A stretch of DNA of 64,000 nucleotides, from contig NC_134705.1 of NCBI RefSeq assembly GCF_043290135.1, forward strand, positions 38,793,771 through 38,857,770, given 5' to 3'. The notes beneath the pieces are model-generated. The model had not been told where the DNA came from. It was given only the letters and a program-made list of their open reading frames with translations, and did not search any database. The position numbers and the translations under genes were made by a program. This DNA is from Rhipicephalus microplus (lineage: Eukaryota > Arthropoda > Arachnida > Ixodida > Ixodidae). Shown one piece after another: positions 43,250-54,479 of the stretch (positions are counted from its first letter, which is position 1; the number at the start of each line of letters is the position of its first letter).

Positions 43250-46200
43250 TTACAGTCTGTCTCTAAGACCACTTGCCCAAAGAAAGCGCAACAACGCTCT
43301 CAATGCCTTGCGTGCAGAGGACGGTCTTGGCCAGTGTCCTAATACTCTTTCTTCCGACAATTGGCGATTGTCTAGTCTATCTACACCTTTCGACAGTTCT
43401 TTTCTTGGCACACTGAAGTGAGGGCATTCGCAGAGAAGATGCGAAAAAGTCTCTGCGCAGCCACAGTTGTCACATGTCGGGCTGCTGGCCATTCCGATTC
43501 GAAACGAATAAGCATTCGTAAAGGCCACCCCAATCCACAGACGGCACAAAAGTGTCTCCTCAGCTCTGGTTATTTCTGATGGAAGAAGGAGCTGTAAGTG
43601 TGGGTCCAAATTATGATGGTGGACGTTGGTGAATGGCGGTGAATTGCACTGAGCGAGTGTCAATTCTCGTGCAAGTGATTGAAGCCTTGCAGCGGCGTCC
43701 GTTCTTGTTAATGGTATAGCTGCACAAGGGGCATCATCACGAGCAGATCGGGCTGCTTCATCTGCACGGTCGTTTCCATCAATGCTACAGTGGCCTGGTA
43801 TTCATTGATACGCTATGTCATGTTGTTTCTGTATAGCCCGGTGATGAAGCAGTCGTATTTCAGCAATTAGCTGTTTGTTTGGTTCATGACGATATGGTGA
43901 GGCAATGCCCTGGAGGGCTGCTTTGGAGTCGGAAAAGATTGACCATGTCTGCTGCGTTCTTCAACTAGGAACTCCAGTGCGGCATGAATGGCGGTGAGTT
44001 CTGCCACCGTGAATGATGTCAGATGCGAGGTCCTGAACTTTATCGTGATGGATTTCTCCGGAATGACCACTGCGCCTGTTGAACTTGTTGAAGTGACCGA
44101 CCCATCCGTGTAAATGTGAATGCGTCCACTGTGTTTCTCACACAGAAACAATAATGTTGTTTGTTTTAGGGCTAAATTTGACAACTTTTTCTTCTTTTGC
44201 ATTCTGGGGTTGATTATCAGGGCTTCCAGTGGATGTAGACACCACAATGGTAACGACGGTCTTGCTGCGTGCGTGATGTTCGTGGGAATCACCGTGCAAT
44301 GTGGGGCAACAATAGTGCAGAACGCAGAGCATGACCTGGAAGTTGGAAGGGAGGCGAGGTGATGCGATTGAATCCAGGTGACATATCTTATGTGCCCTCT
44401 TGAAGCATCGACACGAATGTAGGTTGTAATAGGGTGTTCATGAGTGATTGCGACAGTCGCTGCTGAGGATGCGCATCTCGGAAGCCCGAGGCATATTCTC
44501 AGTGCTTGAGCTTGTAATGACTGGAGGACGCGTACGTTTGTTATGCGGGCCTTGCCAAGCACAGGTAGGCTGTAGCGCATGAAGCCAACAAAAAGTGCAG
44601 CATACAGTTGAAGCATAGCTTGTAGCGATGCACCCCATTAGTTTCTCGCAAGAAACTTTAGAATGTGGGTGATCATGGTCAGTTTCTTCTTCATGTGAGC
44701 GATATAAAGGCTCCAAGACAAGTCACGGTGTATTATTACTCCCAGGAAACGGTGGGTCTTTTGATAGCTGATCGTGTGTCCAATAATTCTGATGCGGTAT
44801 GGCGTCATTGTCTTACGCCTAAATGCAACCAGTGAGCATTTCTCTGATGACAGCTCAAGTCCTCGTCCCTGAAGGTACTTTGACGTCAGTGTAGCCGCTG
44901 TCTGAAGCCTGGCTCGTACGTGTAGACGCGTAACCCCTGATGCCCAGATGCAGATGTCGTCCGCGTATATCGACAGATGTACGGAGTGTGGCAGGACGTC
45001 AACGAGGCCGATGAGCACAAGGTTGAAAAGCATGAGGCTTAGGACCCCACCTTGAGGTACGCCGCGATAAGTATGATGGTGTCTTGTTGTACCATCTTCT
45101 GTCTGAACGAAGAAGGTTCTGTCCTTCAAATAGCTGTAGATCCATTGGTAAACGCGGCCTCCCAATACAATGCTGCCCAAGGCGTCCAGGATGGTTTCAT
45201 GTAGTTTGTTGTGATATGCAGCCTTAATATCAAAGAAAGCTGTCGCTGATTATCTCTTTAGGCTTTTATGCTGTTGTACAGACGTGACAAGATCAACAAC
45301 ATTGGCTATGGAAGACCGTCCACGTCGAAAGCGGATCAAAGCATCGGGGTATATACTGTTATGTTCCAGGTACCACTTCAGGAGAGTCACCACTATTCTC
45401 TCCATCACCTTTCCAAAACAGCTGGCAAGCGCGATGGGGCGATAGGAGGTCATGTCCAGAGGCGATTTGCCTTGTTTGAGCAGGGGCACAAAGCGGCTGC
45501 ACTTCCACGAAGGAGGAACCAAACCGTTGCTTTACGAGTCATTGTATACAGCTAGAAGGGCACGCTGAGCTCTTTGTCCTAGGTTCTCCTAGGTGTGTGT
45601 AAGTGACTCCATCGGGTCCAGGAGATGACGAACGCTTGCATGCTGCCAATGCGGCCTGAAGCTCCTCTAGAGAAAACATATTGTCCATCCGAGAGTCTCT
45701 GGACACCGGCGCGTTTCGTAGGTTATTCATGTTGATCACGGACCCCTCCTTTAAAACCCTGGCACAGAAGTCTTCTGCTACATCAATTTCGCTTCGGCTT
45801 TTGTGGAGAGCAAGGCATTTGAACGGGCGATGCTGTTGTGGCAATGTTCGTAGGCCGCAGATTATTCTCCATATTTGCGAAAAAATATGTTGGGATCGAG
45901 TGACTCGCATTGTGACTTCCATCGTAGCGACTGTAGTGCATTGATTCAACGTTGAATCTTCTTTTGTAGACGTCTCGCCTCCCTCAAGTCGTAGATGGAT
46001 TTCGTGAGCCTATAACGTCGTTCAGCGCGATGACAGATTGCTCGAAGTCACTCCAACTCCACCTCGTATTTGCAAAAAACTGGCAAAGGTCCACAATTAA
46101 ACGTTGCCTCTTGGATAGCGGCCTTCATTATACCTTCCAGGCTTTCAAGAGAACCTTATTGTTTTCTCTCGCATTACTTCTTTATCGGTGATCTGTACTT

Positions 46201-46890
46201 TGACCAGTCTATCCGTGAAGCGGACGCGATCAGCGACTTGCTTAGCCCCTTGATCTTTATATAGGTGGGGATGTCGTCATTGCCATGCGTTTCATTGTCC
46301 GCACACCACTGCACCTTGGTACTTAGGCTACTTGACACAAAAGTTAGGTCGAGACAGCTACTATATGTCAGACCCCATGAAAAGGTGGGAGTTCCGTCAT
46401 TTAAACAATATAGTTGGTGGTCCGATGCAAAAGAGGACATTTCTTTCCCGACGGTTCATCTTCAGGCTTCCCCACAGCGGGTGTTGAGCGTTAAAATCAC
46501 CAGTATTAATCCATGTTTCAGGTGTCACTGATATAATGACCCTTAATCTTGCTGGGTCGAAGTGGCCTGAGGGCGAAATATACACTGCCGCTAGCGTGAA
46601 GTTCACGTTCTTACGCTTAACTGTCAGGCACACGTATTGGTTGCTGTCATCCAGTGTTACTGGATGCTCAATATATGTGAGTTCGTACCTGATGTAAACA
46701 ATGACCTGTTTTTGTTACGGGTTGCAGATCTGAAAGCCTCGTATTTAAAAAGTCGTATAGCATTGTGAAGACGTGGTTCACGAATTACGATAATTGGAAA
46801 CCGATTCTTGAAAACATATGGTCGAAAATTCGAAATGCGGGGTTTAAGACCTCGGGTATTTCATTAGAAAATTGATGCTTCTTTCACTTG
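43250..46890 (-). pseudogene. LINE E ORF2 (endonuclease, RT, RNase H), broken
   Basis: Endonuclease pieces lie in the frames from 46633 (VCLTVKRKNVNFTL, NTGDFNAQHPLWGS) and 46440 (TYSSCLDLTFVSS, HGNDDIPTYIK). RT: SSPGPDGVTY near 45620, SYRPIALASCFGKVMER near 45435, GVPQGGVLSLMLFN near 45050 and SIYADDICIW near 44965. The YADD box is intact, unlike the sister copy at 3344-8649. RNase H has IHIYTDGSVTS near 44110, and the Cys/His tail CDNCGCAETFSHLLCEC lies near 43470. Frameshifts separate these parts, so it is inactive. Confidence 0.86.
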
Positions 46891-46891
46891 T

Positions 46892-48253
46892 TTACGGAAG
46901 GGCTGCAGAGAAAAAGCCATGGTGCTTCTCTAGATTTGATAGCACTGGATTCAAAGCGTCCAATATTTGAAGAGCGATGTAGGCAGCCGGAGTCTGAATA
47001 ATATTAATGAGTACTCGAATTGTCTTCATAAGGGTCTTAATCACGTCTTTTATTTCATTATCTTGACTGTCACGACTAACTCGCTCTGAAGTAGCTTTCA
47101 GCGGGCGATGCTGCGGCTCTACTGGCGGTGTCACTGACGGCAGCGCTGGCCACGCGTCAGGGTCAATAATTCTTGCGTCTTTCTGAGGATGCTTGTTGGT
47201 GGCACTTGTTGATGCTTGTGGTGGGGAGTGCTTGATATGAGGTAGTGGTGTATCCCTGGACTTGGCAGAGGATGTCCTAGGAGTTTTCCTTTGGCACGAA
47301 CGCCGACGCCGCACTTTGGCAGCAGCCTCCCTGAGGGTGGAACCGTCTCTGGCCATCTGCCTCAGCACCTGCATCTCCTTCTTCACATTTGGGCACTGCT
47401 TTCATGACGCCTCGTGAGGACCTTGGCAATTGCAGCATTTGCGATGTTCTGCTTGGCAGGTTTCTGTGTTGTGCGACTCCGAGCATCGGGAGCACATAAC
47501 AGAACTTGTGCCAACAGTATTCACGTGTCCTATTCTACAGCACTTCCGGCACTGAAGAGGTTTCGGCACGAATGGCCATACTGTGTGTCGAAAATGACCA
47601 ACTCTTACTTGAGTTGGGAGACTGTCATCCTTGAAATCTAGTTTCACGCATCGTGAGTTCCCGATACGGCGGGCTTGCAAGATTATAGTAGCTTCCGTAA
47701 CTGCTTCGATTCGAATGGGAAAATCAATATCGCTGGTAGAAGTGTCGACGTCGTAGATAACGCCTGCCCTAGAGTCCTTGCCATATGGTATGAAAGAACG
47801 TACGTTGATGTTCCCCAGTACGTTCACCTTGGTCAATACGTCGGGAGCAGTACGTAGCGTAACGTCCATCGCCAGAACGTTCTTGCGGCCATTGATTCTA
47901 ACGTCTGGTATTTGTCCCGGAACGAGCGCCTGAAGTGACATAGACGTGACCTGGCGATTAAGTCGGTTCAAGCTGTCAGTGGCATTCAGCGGGACAAACA
48001 AAGTAGTGTGAAGTGGTGGCTCTTGAATATTTGGGGTGGCCTTACTTTGAAAAGGAGATGTCGTAAGTAACCTCCTTTTTGCCTTGCGTCTTGCCACGGG
48101 CTTGGTCACTTTCATCGGAGCTCTCATCACTGGCCGTAGAGTATATCAGCGTGTCCTCACTGTCAACTCCACTTGGTTGGCCGGAGCGTTTCTTAGAGTG
48201 GCTACAGACGACGTGGAAGGTATGGGTGGAGGCCCTGGTGATTCTATGTCCAT
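46892..48253 (-). pseudogene. LINE E ORF1 (gag-like), broken
   Basis: Starts at ATG 48253 (MDIESPGPPPIPSTSS). An acidic/Ser N-terminus and basic patch are followed by an RNA-binding-like region, then CRKCCRIGHVNTVG and a CSRCSESHNTETC knuckle near 47520-47450. The basic tail after a frameshift ends at 46892. The frame changes at least twice (near 48100 and 47400). Confidence 0.82.
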
Positions 48254-48689
48254 TTGCGCAGGGAGAAGAACGGTGTCTTCCACAAGCACCAATGAAAAAC
48301 GAGAAAAAATAGCAGAGACTGGAACCGGCGCTCCACCCAGGAAAAACTTCGTCTTCCTCACTGTGAAAAGAAACCCAAGTCCACTTATACACGGAACTGC
48401 AACACTGACGTGCACCTAACTAGTTCAGTGAGAGGCAGTGGCTGCCTTCAAAGAGAGACACCAACATAGACATATTAAGGATCTTCTAACTTTTGCTGGA
48501 CTTAAAATTTATTTATCCAGTAATTGTTTTAAGCGAGAAACATCAACAGATTCGCTCCCTAGTTTCTTGCTTTTTCGATTAAAATAGAACATGCGCGTTT
48601 CGGTTACGGCATAAAATGTGACCAAATGAAAAAAAAATAACCACTAGGCTTGCATGGAACGTGAACGAAGCGCTGTCAGAACAAAAGCT

Positions 48690-50310
48690 GGAAGAGCAGC
48701 CTTTCAGAGCCTTTTCATAACACTCTTTTTTAGCTGCTATACAAGCCCACTTGCCGGGTACTCACTGTGCCATAAATCATTGTATAGCGAGCAGGCATTC
48801 AAAATGGCGACCTTCGTCATTCTTCTGAGAAGCGTGGTACCTGCTGCACACTGAAAAGATGGCGCAATATTTTTGTGCTGTCACCCACGACAAAAAAGAG
48901 ATATGTCAGAAGCTTTGTATTCCCCACAGTAGCCCACTGGTGTATGCGCCACAGTTTATAGGTGAAAAACATGAAGCTTGTGTAAATGGTTGGAGAATTC
49001 GATGACCCACTCGTTGTTCTACTCACAATATGTGACACCTGGTTGTTCCTGTGCTGTTCTACACCGCTTTATAACTCATATTACCGCGATTCCTTTCTCG
49101 ACTTCAAGCCTACATAAGGTCAGTTTGCAATAGAATTCCAAGCGCTGGAGAGGCTCAGTCATAGAATACTGGGCTGACACGCAGGGAACCCTGGTCGAAA
49201 TCCCATTGTGCCTGAATTTTTTTTATTTCGTTACTTTCCTTTCTTATTTCGTGCGATAGTGGTTACCGACACCGGTGGCTCACAACTACGGCGCGCACGC
49301 AGCCAGTGTTGTGATCTCATAAGAGCTTCCACTGTAAAATAAAAATAACACAGGTGATCCAGTCTTCTCGCAAAGCCTCAAACGTGTAAACAATAATAAT
49401 ATTAATACAGCTGTAAGGGGCAGGGGTCATAACAACAATGTAATAATGAGGCACGGGGGTAGTATAAAGGTTTAGAAGTTTTCACCAACTGGTGCTCTTT
49501 CACATGGACGGCCAGCGCACAGTGCATGGGCCTCTCGCCCTTCACTTCCATTCTGAAAAGACCGTCATGGCCGAGATCGAATTCATTACTTTCAGGTCAG
49601 AAAGCACGTGAACGAGGTAGGACCACCAAAAACGCCAAGCCTGAGCGGAAGGTGCAACACAATCATAGCGAAACCTCGAAGAGCGGCCTTTCAGAGCCTT
49701 TTCTAAACACTCATTGGGTATATACTACTGCAAGCACAATTGCTTGACGCCTACTATGGCATTAAAAAAAATTGGTAGTGGGCTGGCATTCGCCATGCTA
49801 TTTTTGTTATTCTTCTGAGAAGCATGGTATCCGCTAAAGTATTGCGAGGAATTTCATGCTGATTCTTCATGCAGTGGCCGACGACGATGAGGTATGCCTG
49901 AAGTGGTTATGCGCTACAGTAATATGGGAACAAGAACAGGCTTTTGTAATCGGTTCGAGCGTTTGACGGCCCACTCGTTACGTTGATTGCATTGTGTGAC
50001 GACTGGTTGTTGTTTAGCTGTTTTAGAACGCTTTATAAGTCGTACTAACGCGATTGCTTTCCCGACATTAAGCCTATCTAAGGCAAGTTTGCCAACAAGT
50101 CAGAAGCGCCGGCGTAGCTCAGCTGTATAATGCAGGGGCTGGCACCCAGTGAACCCAGGCTCGAGGTCCACTGTGTATTTGAGGCTAGTCTATTTTTTTC
50201 ATCTAATATATATCATGTGATGTGGTTACGGACACCGCTAGTGCGGCTATGGTGGCAGACAAGTGCGCGTGACCCAAGTTGTGATTTCATAACAGCCTTC
50301 ACTGTAAAAA
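48690..50310. repeat. Diverged tandem duplication of about 0.65 kb, with tRNA-like parts
   Basis: 48690-49340 and 49680-50310 share a series of blocks in the same order: CCTTTCAGAGCCTTTTC, TTCTTCTGAGAAGC, CCCACTCGTT, CGCTTTATAA, a tRNA-like stretch, GTGGTTAC-GACACCG and CACTGTAAAA. The copies are old and interrupted by indels. No coding frame is conserved. Confidence 0.7.
50107..50171 (+). other. tRNA-like sequence (SINE head or tRNA relic)
   Basis: CGGCGTAGCTCAGCTGTATAA resembles a tRNA D-arm/A box, and CCCAGGCTCGAGGTCC a T-arm/B box about 30 bases on. The arms do not all pair and there is no clean acceptor stem, so this is not a functional tRNA. A weaker version lies at 49138-49205. Confidence 0.45.
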
Positions 50311-51041
50311 GCCACGTGGCCTCCGAAGTCGTTGCCTCGAATACGCAACAAGAACGTCACGACACTCAAAACTGCAAACCAGAAGGTTCGAGGACAGTTC
50401 CACGGTGTGCTGATTCTCAGACATCGAAGTGACATAGTGCGCGTCTTTTGAAATGCGTCATGATGTTTTATCGAGAGAAACAGAGAGAAAGCCATTGTGT
50501 TTTGACAGAACGACGACAAATTTTATTGCCCTCTGAGCTTCTTTCACGTCAGTTTGCTTCTGTGAAGTGACATCAAGCAAGCTCAAAGAAAGGCATCCAA
50601 CAACGAAAACTTTTCGGCGCGATGAGTTAGCTCCTCACACTCAGAAAAGAGAATGGCGTCAGAACTCTGGTGATTCTGGTGATAACAATCAGAATAAGAT
50701 GAAGAGTATTATAAAATTAGAATCAGATGAAGAACGACGGGGAGACGACGGACTTGGTAAATATTGGGAAGCAAGCGGCTTCTCTCCATCGATCAGCCAC
50801 TGTCGATACCCGATCCCGGGAGATAGGCGAGACTCGGTTAGTCGGTGAATGGTTGTAACTTATCCCTCTATTACCGAGGCAATCGCCAAGTACACTCCAA
50901 AGGATGACGTATCAGCACGCCGAAACGCACAACAAAAGCACGAACAGTTTATTGTGAGTTTCTAAGGTGCGCCAGAAAACGCCGGTGGTGAATCTGGTGA
51001 TCCAAAGATTGAGTCAGAGCGCAGAGTTGATAACAAAACAT
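50311..51041. other. Intronic stretch, no recognised element
   Basis: Nothing named. The open frame at 50567-50848 has no family resemblance. Confidence 0.5.
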
Positions 51042-51137
51042 ATTGATTGATATGTGGGGTTTAGCATTCCAAAACCACTATATGATCATGTGAGACGCCT
51101 TAGCGGAGGGCTCTGGAAATTTCGACCACCTGGGGTT
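51042..51137 (-). mobile_element. Tick SINE, truncated copy
   Basis: GATTGATATGTGGGGTTTAG to GACCACCTGGGGTTTC. It ends abruptly at a TCA/CAT microsatellite that is the tail of the next LINE, so the tRNA-like head is missing. Confidence 0.85.
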
Positions 51138-51193
51138 TCTCATCATCATCATCATTATCATCATCATCACCACCACCACCACCATCAGTCTGA

Positions 51194-52149
51194 CTACGTC
51201 CACTGCAGAACAAAGGCCACTACCATGTTCTGCCAGTTAACCCGGTCCTGTGCTTGCTGCTGCCAATTCATACCCGCAAACCTCTTAAACTCATCTGCCC
51301 ACCTAATCTTCTGTCTCCCCCTAGCCCGCTTGCCTTCTCTGGGAATCAAGTTAGTTGCCCTTAATGACCAGCAGTTATCCTGTGTACGCGTTACATGCCC
51401 AGCCCATGTCCATTTCCTCTTCTGGATTTCAACTATGATATCCTTAACCCCTGTTTGTTCCCTAATCCACTCTGCTCTCTTCTTGTCTCTTAAGGTTACA
51501 CCTACTATTTTTCTTTCCAATGCTCGCTGCGTCATCCTCAATTTAACCTGAACCCTCTTTGTAAGTCTCCAGGTTTCTGCTCCATAGCTAAGTACCGGCA
51601 AGATACAGCTGATATATACCTTCCTCTTGAGGGATAAGGGCAATCCACCTGTCATAATTTGAGTGCTTGTTAAATGCGCTCCACCCCATTCTTATTCTAG
51701 TCACTTCACTCTCGTGGTTCGGCTCCGCGTTTGTTACCTGCCTTAAGTAACCATAGTCTTTTACAACTTGAAGTGCACTAATGCCTATCTCGAAGCGCTG
51801 CTCTTTTCCGAGGCTATTGTACATTACTTCCGTTTTCTGCAGATTAATTTTAAGGCCCCCCATTCTGCTCTCTTTGTCTAACTTTGTAATCATGAGTTGA
51901 AATTTGTCCCCTGAGTTACTCAGAAATACAATGTCATCGGCAAAGCGCAGGTTACTAAGGTACTCTCCATTACTCTTATCCTCAACTGTTCCCATTCTAG
52001 GCTTCTGAAAACCTCCTGTAAGCATGCGATAAACAGCATTGGGGAGATTGTATCCCCCTGCCTTACACCCTTCTTGATTGGTATTCTGTTGCTTTCTTAA
52101 TGAAGCACTATAGTAGCAGTTGACCCCCTGTAGATTTCTTCAAGGATGT
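51194..52149 (-). pseudogene. RTE-type LINE, C-terminal half of RT and C-terminal domain
   Basis: From 52149 on the minus strand: NILKEIYRG, then (frame from 52025) YLSNLRFADDIVFLS with intact FADD, and GLKINLQKTEVMYN. A frameshift near 51640 leads to LPVLSYGAETWRLTKR, RKWTWAGHVTRTQDN and GKRARGRQKIRWADEFKRFAG, the C-terminal signature of RTE-clade proteins. It ends LQWT plus a stop at 51194. Confidence 0.86.
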
Positions 52150-52155
52150 TTATAT

Positions 52156-52296
52156 TGCTACGTGCCAGTGCATGGAGTTGAAGAAGACAAATCAGATAGA
52201 CTGGCGCGAATTAATCTGTGTGGCTGGTGCTGCTCTCCTAACCGGCTTTAAATACATCGGTGACTACCCCTCCGAGTCAGTCTCATTCTCGTAACA
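52156..52296 (+). repeat. 5' LTR of the old Ty3/gypsy element
   Basis: 141 bp, TG...CA ends, preceded by TTATAT. Confidence 0.92.
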
Positions 52297-52369
52297 TATT
52301 TTTTGGAGTTCCGCAATCCCCGTCCTCGCCACGGAACTCCGAAGCGGACGCTCCATCGCGGCTTACAAC

Positions 52370-53390
52370 ATGACCACTCAGGACTCGGCTGCATCCTCTA
52401 CGGTCGCCCGCCCTTCTGCCCAACCTGTCAACCCAGCGCCCGCAACAACTTTCGTGACGCTTCCCGCGCTCAAAGACCCCGGCGTATTCTCGGGCAGCGA
52501 GGGTTCCGACGTCGTCCAGTGCCTACGCCTCTACGAACGCGTCAGCGCCACTTACAGGTGGGATCCCACTCTTATGTTCGCAAACGTCATCTTTTATCTC
52601 GACGGAACCCCTCGTGTTTGGTTTGAAAACTACGAGCATGACATAACAAGCTGGGACAGCTTCAAGGAAAAGATCCGTGAGCTTTTTGGCAACATCTCTG
52701 GTCATGGTGACGCTCTGGAAAATGAGTTGTCGACTCACGCACAATCTTCCACAGAGCCCTACATCGTTTACATTCAGGCTGTCCTCTCACTATGCCGCCA
52801 AGCGGACGAAAACATGTCCGAACCTCAAAAAGTTGCGCATATCCTAACGGGTATCGCTGACGATGCGTTCAACTTGTTGGTATTCAACAATGTGTCATTG
52901 TTGATGCGATCATTCAAGAATGCCCCCGGTTCCAACAAGCTAAAAGCAGACGCATCTTCCATCAGTTCGAGCGCCTCCCGAACACCACTGCGACGCCCTC
53001 GTGTCTCGGCACATATCATCCACCAGACACCTGTAACAACTTGACGCGAATCGTCAGGTGGGAACTTGAAGCGGCTGCTCCAGCTGAGGTGGAACCAACG
53101 TCCCCTGACCCCTCTCCGCCAATTACGTTGCCTCTCATTCAAGCAGTCGTCCGGCAGCAAATCGCCAGCTTGGGAATTCACTCTATCTCACCGCCTCCCC
53201 GCACCGACTATCAGGCCCATACACACCTGCACGTCTCTTCCCAACCGGCTCTGCCTCAACGTTTCGTAATGCGTCCGCATGGCGGACACACGATGACAAG
53301 CTGATCTGCTTCTCGTGTCACAGAATCTGGCACATTTCTCGCCATTGCAGAAGTCGCTGGGATCCTCCTGCACAACCGTCCTCTCGTCCC
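52370..53390 (+). pseudogene. gag of the old Ty3/gypsy element
   Basis: ATG at 52370. The frame is open to 53044: ALKDPGVFSGSEGSDVVQCL, FYLDGTPRVWFENYEHD, SFKEKIRELFGN and PQKVAHILTGI, the capsid region. A frameshift near 53000 leads to a Pro-rich linker and a nucleocapsid knuckle CFSCHRIWHISRHC (53307-53345), which has the CCHC pattern. It overlaps the start of the protease frame. Confidence 0.82.
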
Positions 53391-53394
53391 TTCT

Positions 53395-54366
53395 ATGCAC
53401 GTCCTGCCTATCACCATGAGACCAGCCGCGACGATTTTGCCCAGGAACCTGCTTCTGAACACCGCTACTCCCGCTCTCCATCCCCCCAATGCGCCAGTCT
53501 CGTTCTCCACAGCCCCGCCGACCATCTTCCCTGGCCTTCCCACGAGGTTCCCCAACGGAAAACTAAGTGTTGCAGTCCCCGAAGGTGGCATCGCTCGGAC
53601 TGACCAAAATCCTCTTTTGGTGATACCGACAAACCGGAACCTCATGGACGTACAAGTAGACGGCTTATATGTCACTGCTCTTGTCGACACCGGCGCTCAA
53701 CTGTCCGTGATCACGAGTCATTTTCGCCGCAAGCTCAAGAAGGTTCTCACATCTGCGACCACTCAGTTCGTCCGTGTTGCGGATGATGGAATAGCATCTA
53801 TCGTTGGAATGTGCTCCGCTCATGTGAGCATTGCGGATCGACACACAGTTGTTCTCTACACTGTGCCTGATAAATGCCCCCACGACGTAATCTTAGGCCT
53901 CGATTTCCTGTCCGCGCATTCTGCCCTTATAGACTGTTCGACCAATACGCTCCGTCTATACTTGCCGGTGACAGAACCTCTCGCACAACGGCCCAGTCGC
54001 CTCTGCACAACGGGACACGCACGCCTCCCTCCACAGACACTGACCTACATAGAGCTCGTCTCAATACCACCAGTTCCGGACGGTGACTTTGTTCTGACCC
54101 CTATCACTGATGTCCTCATAAACCGTGGCATCACATTACCGCACACCATTCTGTCCGTCGCAGGAAATTCTACGTGCCTCCCAGTTGTCAACTTTAGCTT
54201 GACACCTCAAGTTCTGCCACAAGGGATCTCTTTCGCGTTGTTCTGCACCTTAGAAGACAATGCGGTAGATGTTCTCGCGATAGCCGCTCCTTCTGACCCC
54301 CACGCTCAACATCAATCTGCCACTTCCTCCGACAGCGCTATTACGTCGATGATCGCTTCCAACTAA
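53395..54366 (+). pseudogene. Protease region of the old Ty3/gypsy element
   Basis: A 323-codon open frame. LVDTGAQLSVIT near 53680 is the retropepsin active site, and VILGLDFLSAHSALIDC near 53890 is the second conserved strand. The frame stops at 54366 before RT, which is in other frames. The protease domain itself looks undamaged. Confidence 0.83.
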
Positions 54367-54479
54367 ACGCCGCAGCAGACTGATGCGCTCCACCGGCTTC
54401 TACTGTCCTACATCGACGTTTTTGACATCAGCGGCCGTCCGTTGGAGAAAGCTACCGGTACGAGCCATCGCATAAACAC

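Larger units (their letters stand above)
43070..48415 (-). mobile_element. I-group LINE, near full length, minus strand (LINE E)
   Basis: Same family as 3344-8649. Minus strand: ORF1, ORF2 and a 3' UTR with GTAGCCAGCCGGTCTGAGAA, ending in a (TCC)n tail (GGA repeats at 43072-43090 on the + strand). It keeps about 160 bases of 5' leader upstream of the ORF1 ATG. Both ORFs have frameshifts. A short sequence (TGGTGTTTCTT next to the tail, TGGTGTCTCTC upstream) may be a diverged target duplication, which I could not settle. Confidence 0.86.

Noticed and set aside
43060..48475. Clear target duplication around the second I-type LINE
   Set aside because: TGGTGTTTCTT and TGGTGTCTCTC are similar but not identical, and the upstream copy is some distance from the apparent 5' end. 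Not firm enough to claim.
50107..50171. Functional tRNA gene
   Set aside because: A-box-like and B-box-like parts are present, but there is no paired acceptor stem and the arms are imperfect. Kept only as a tRNA-like relic.
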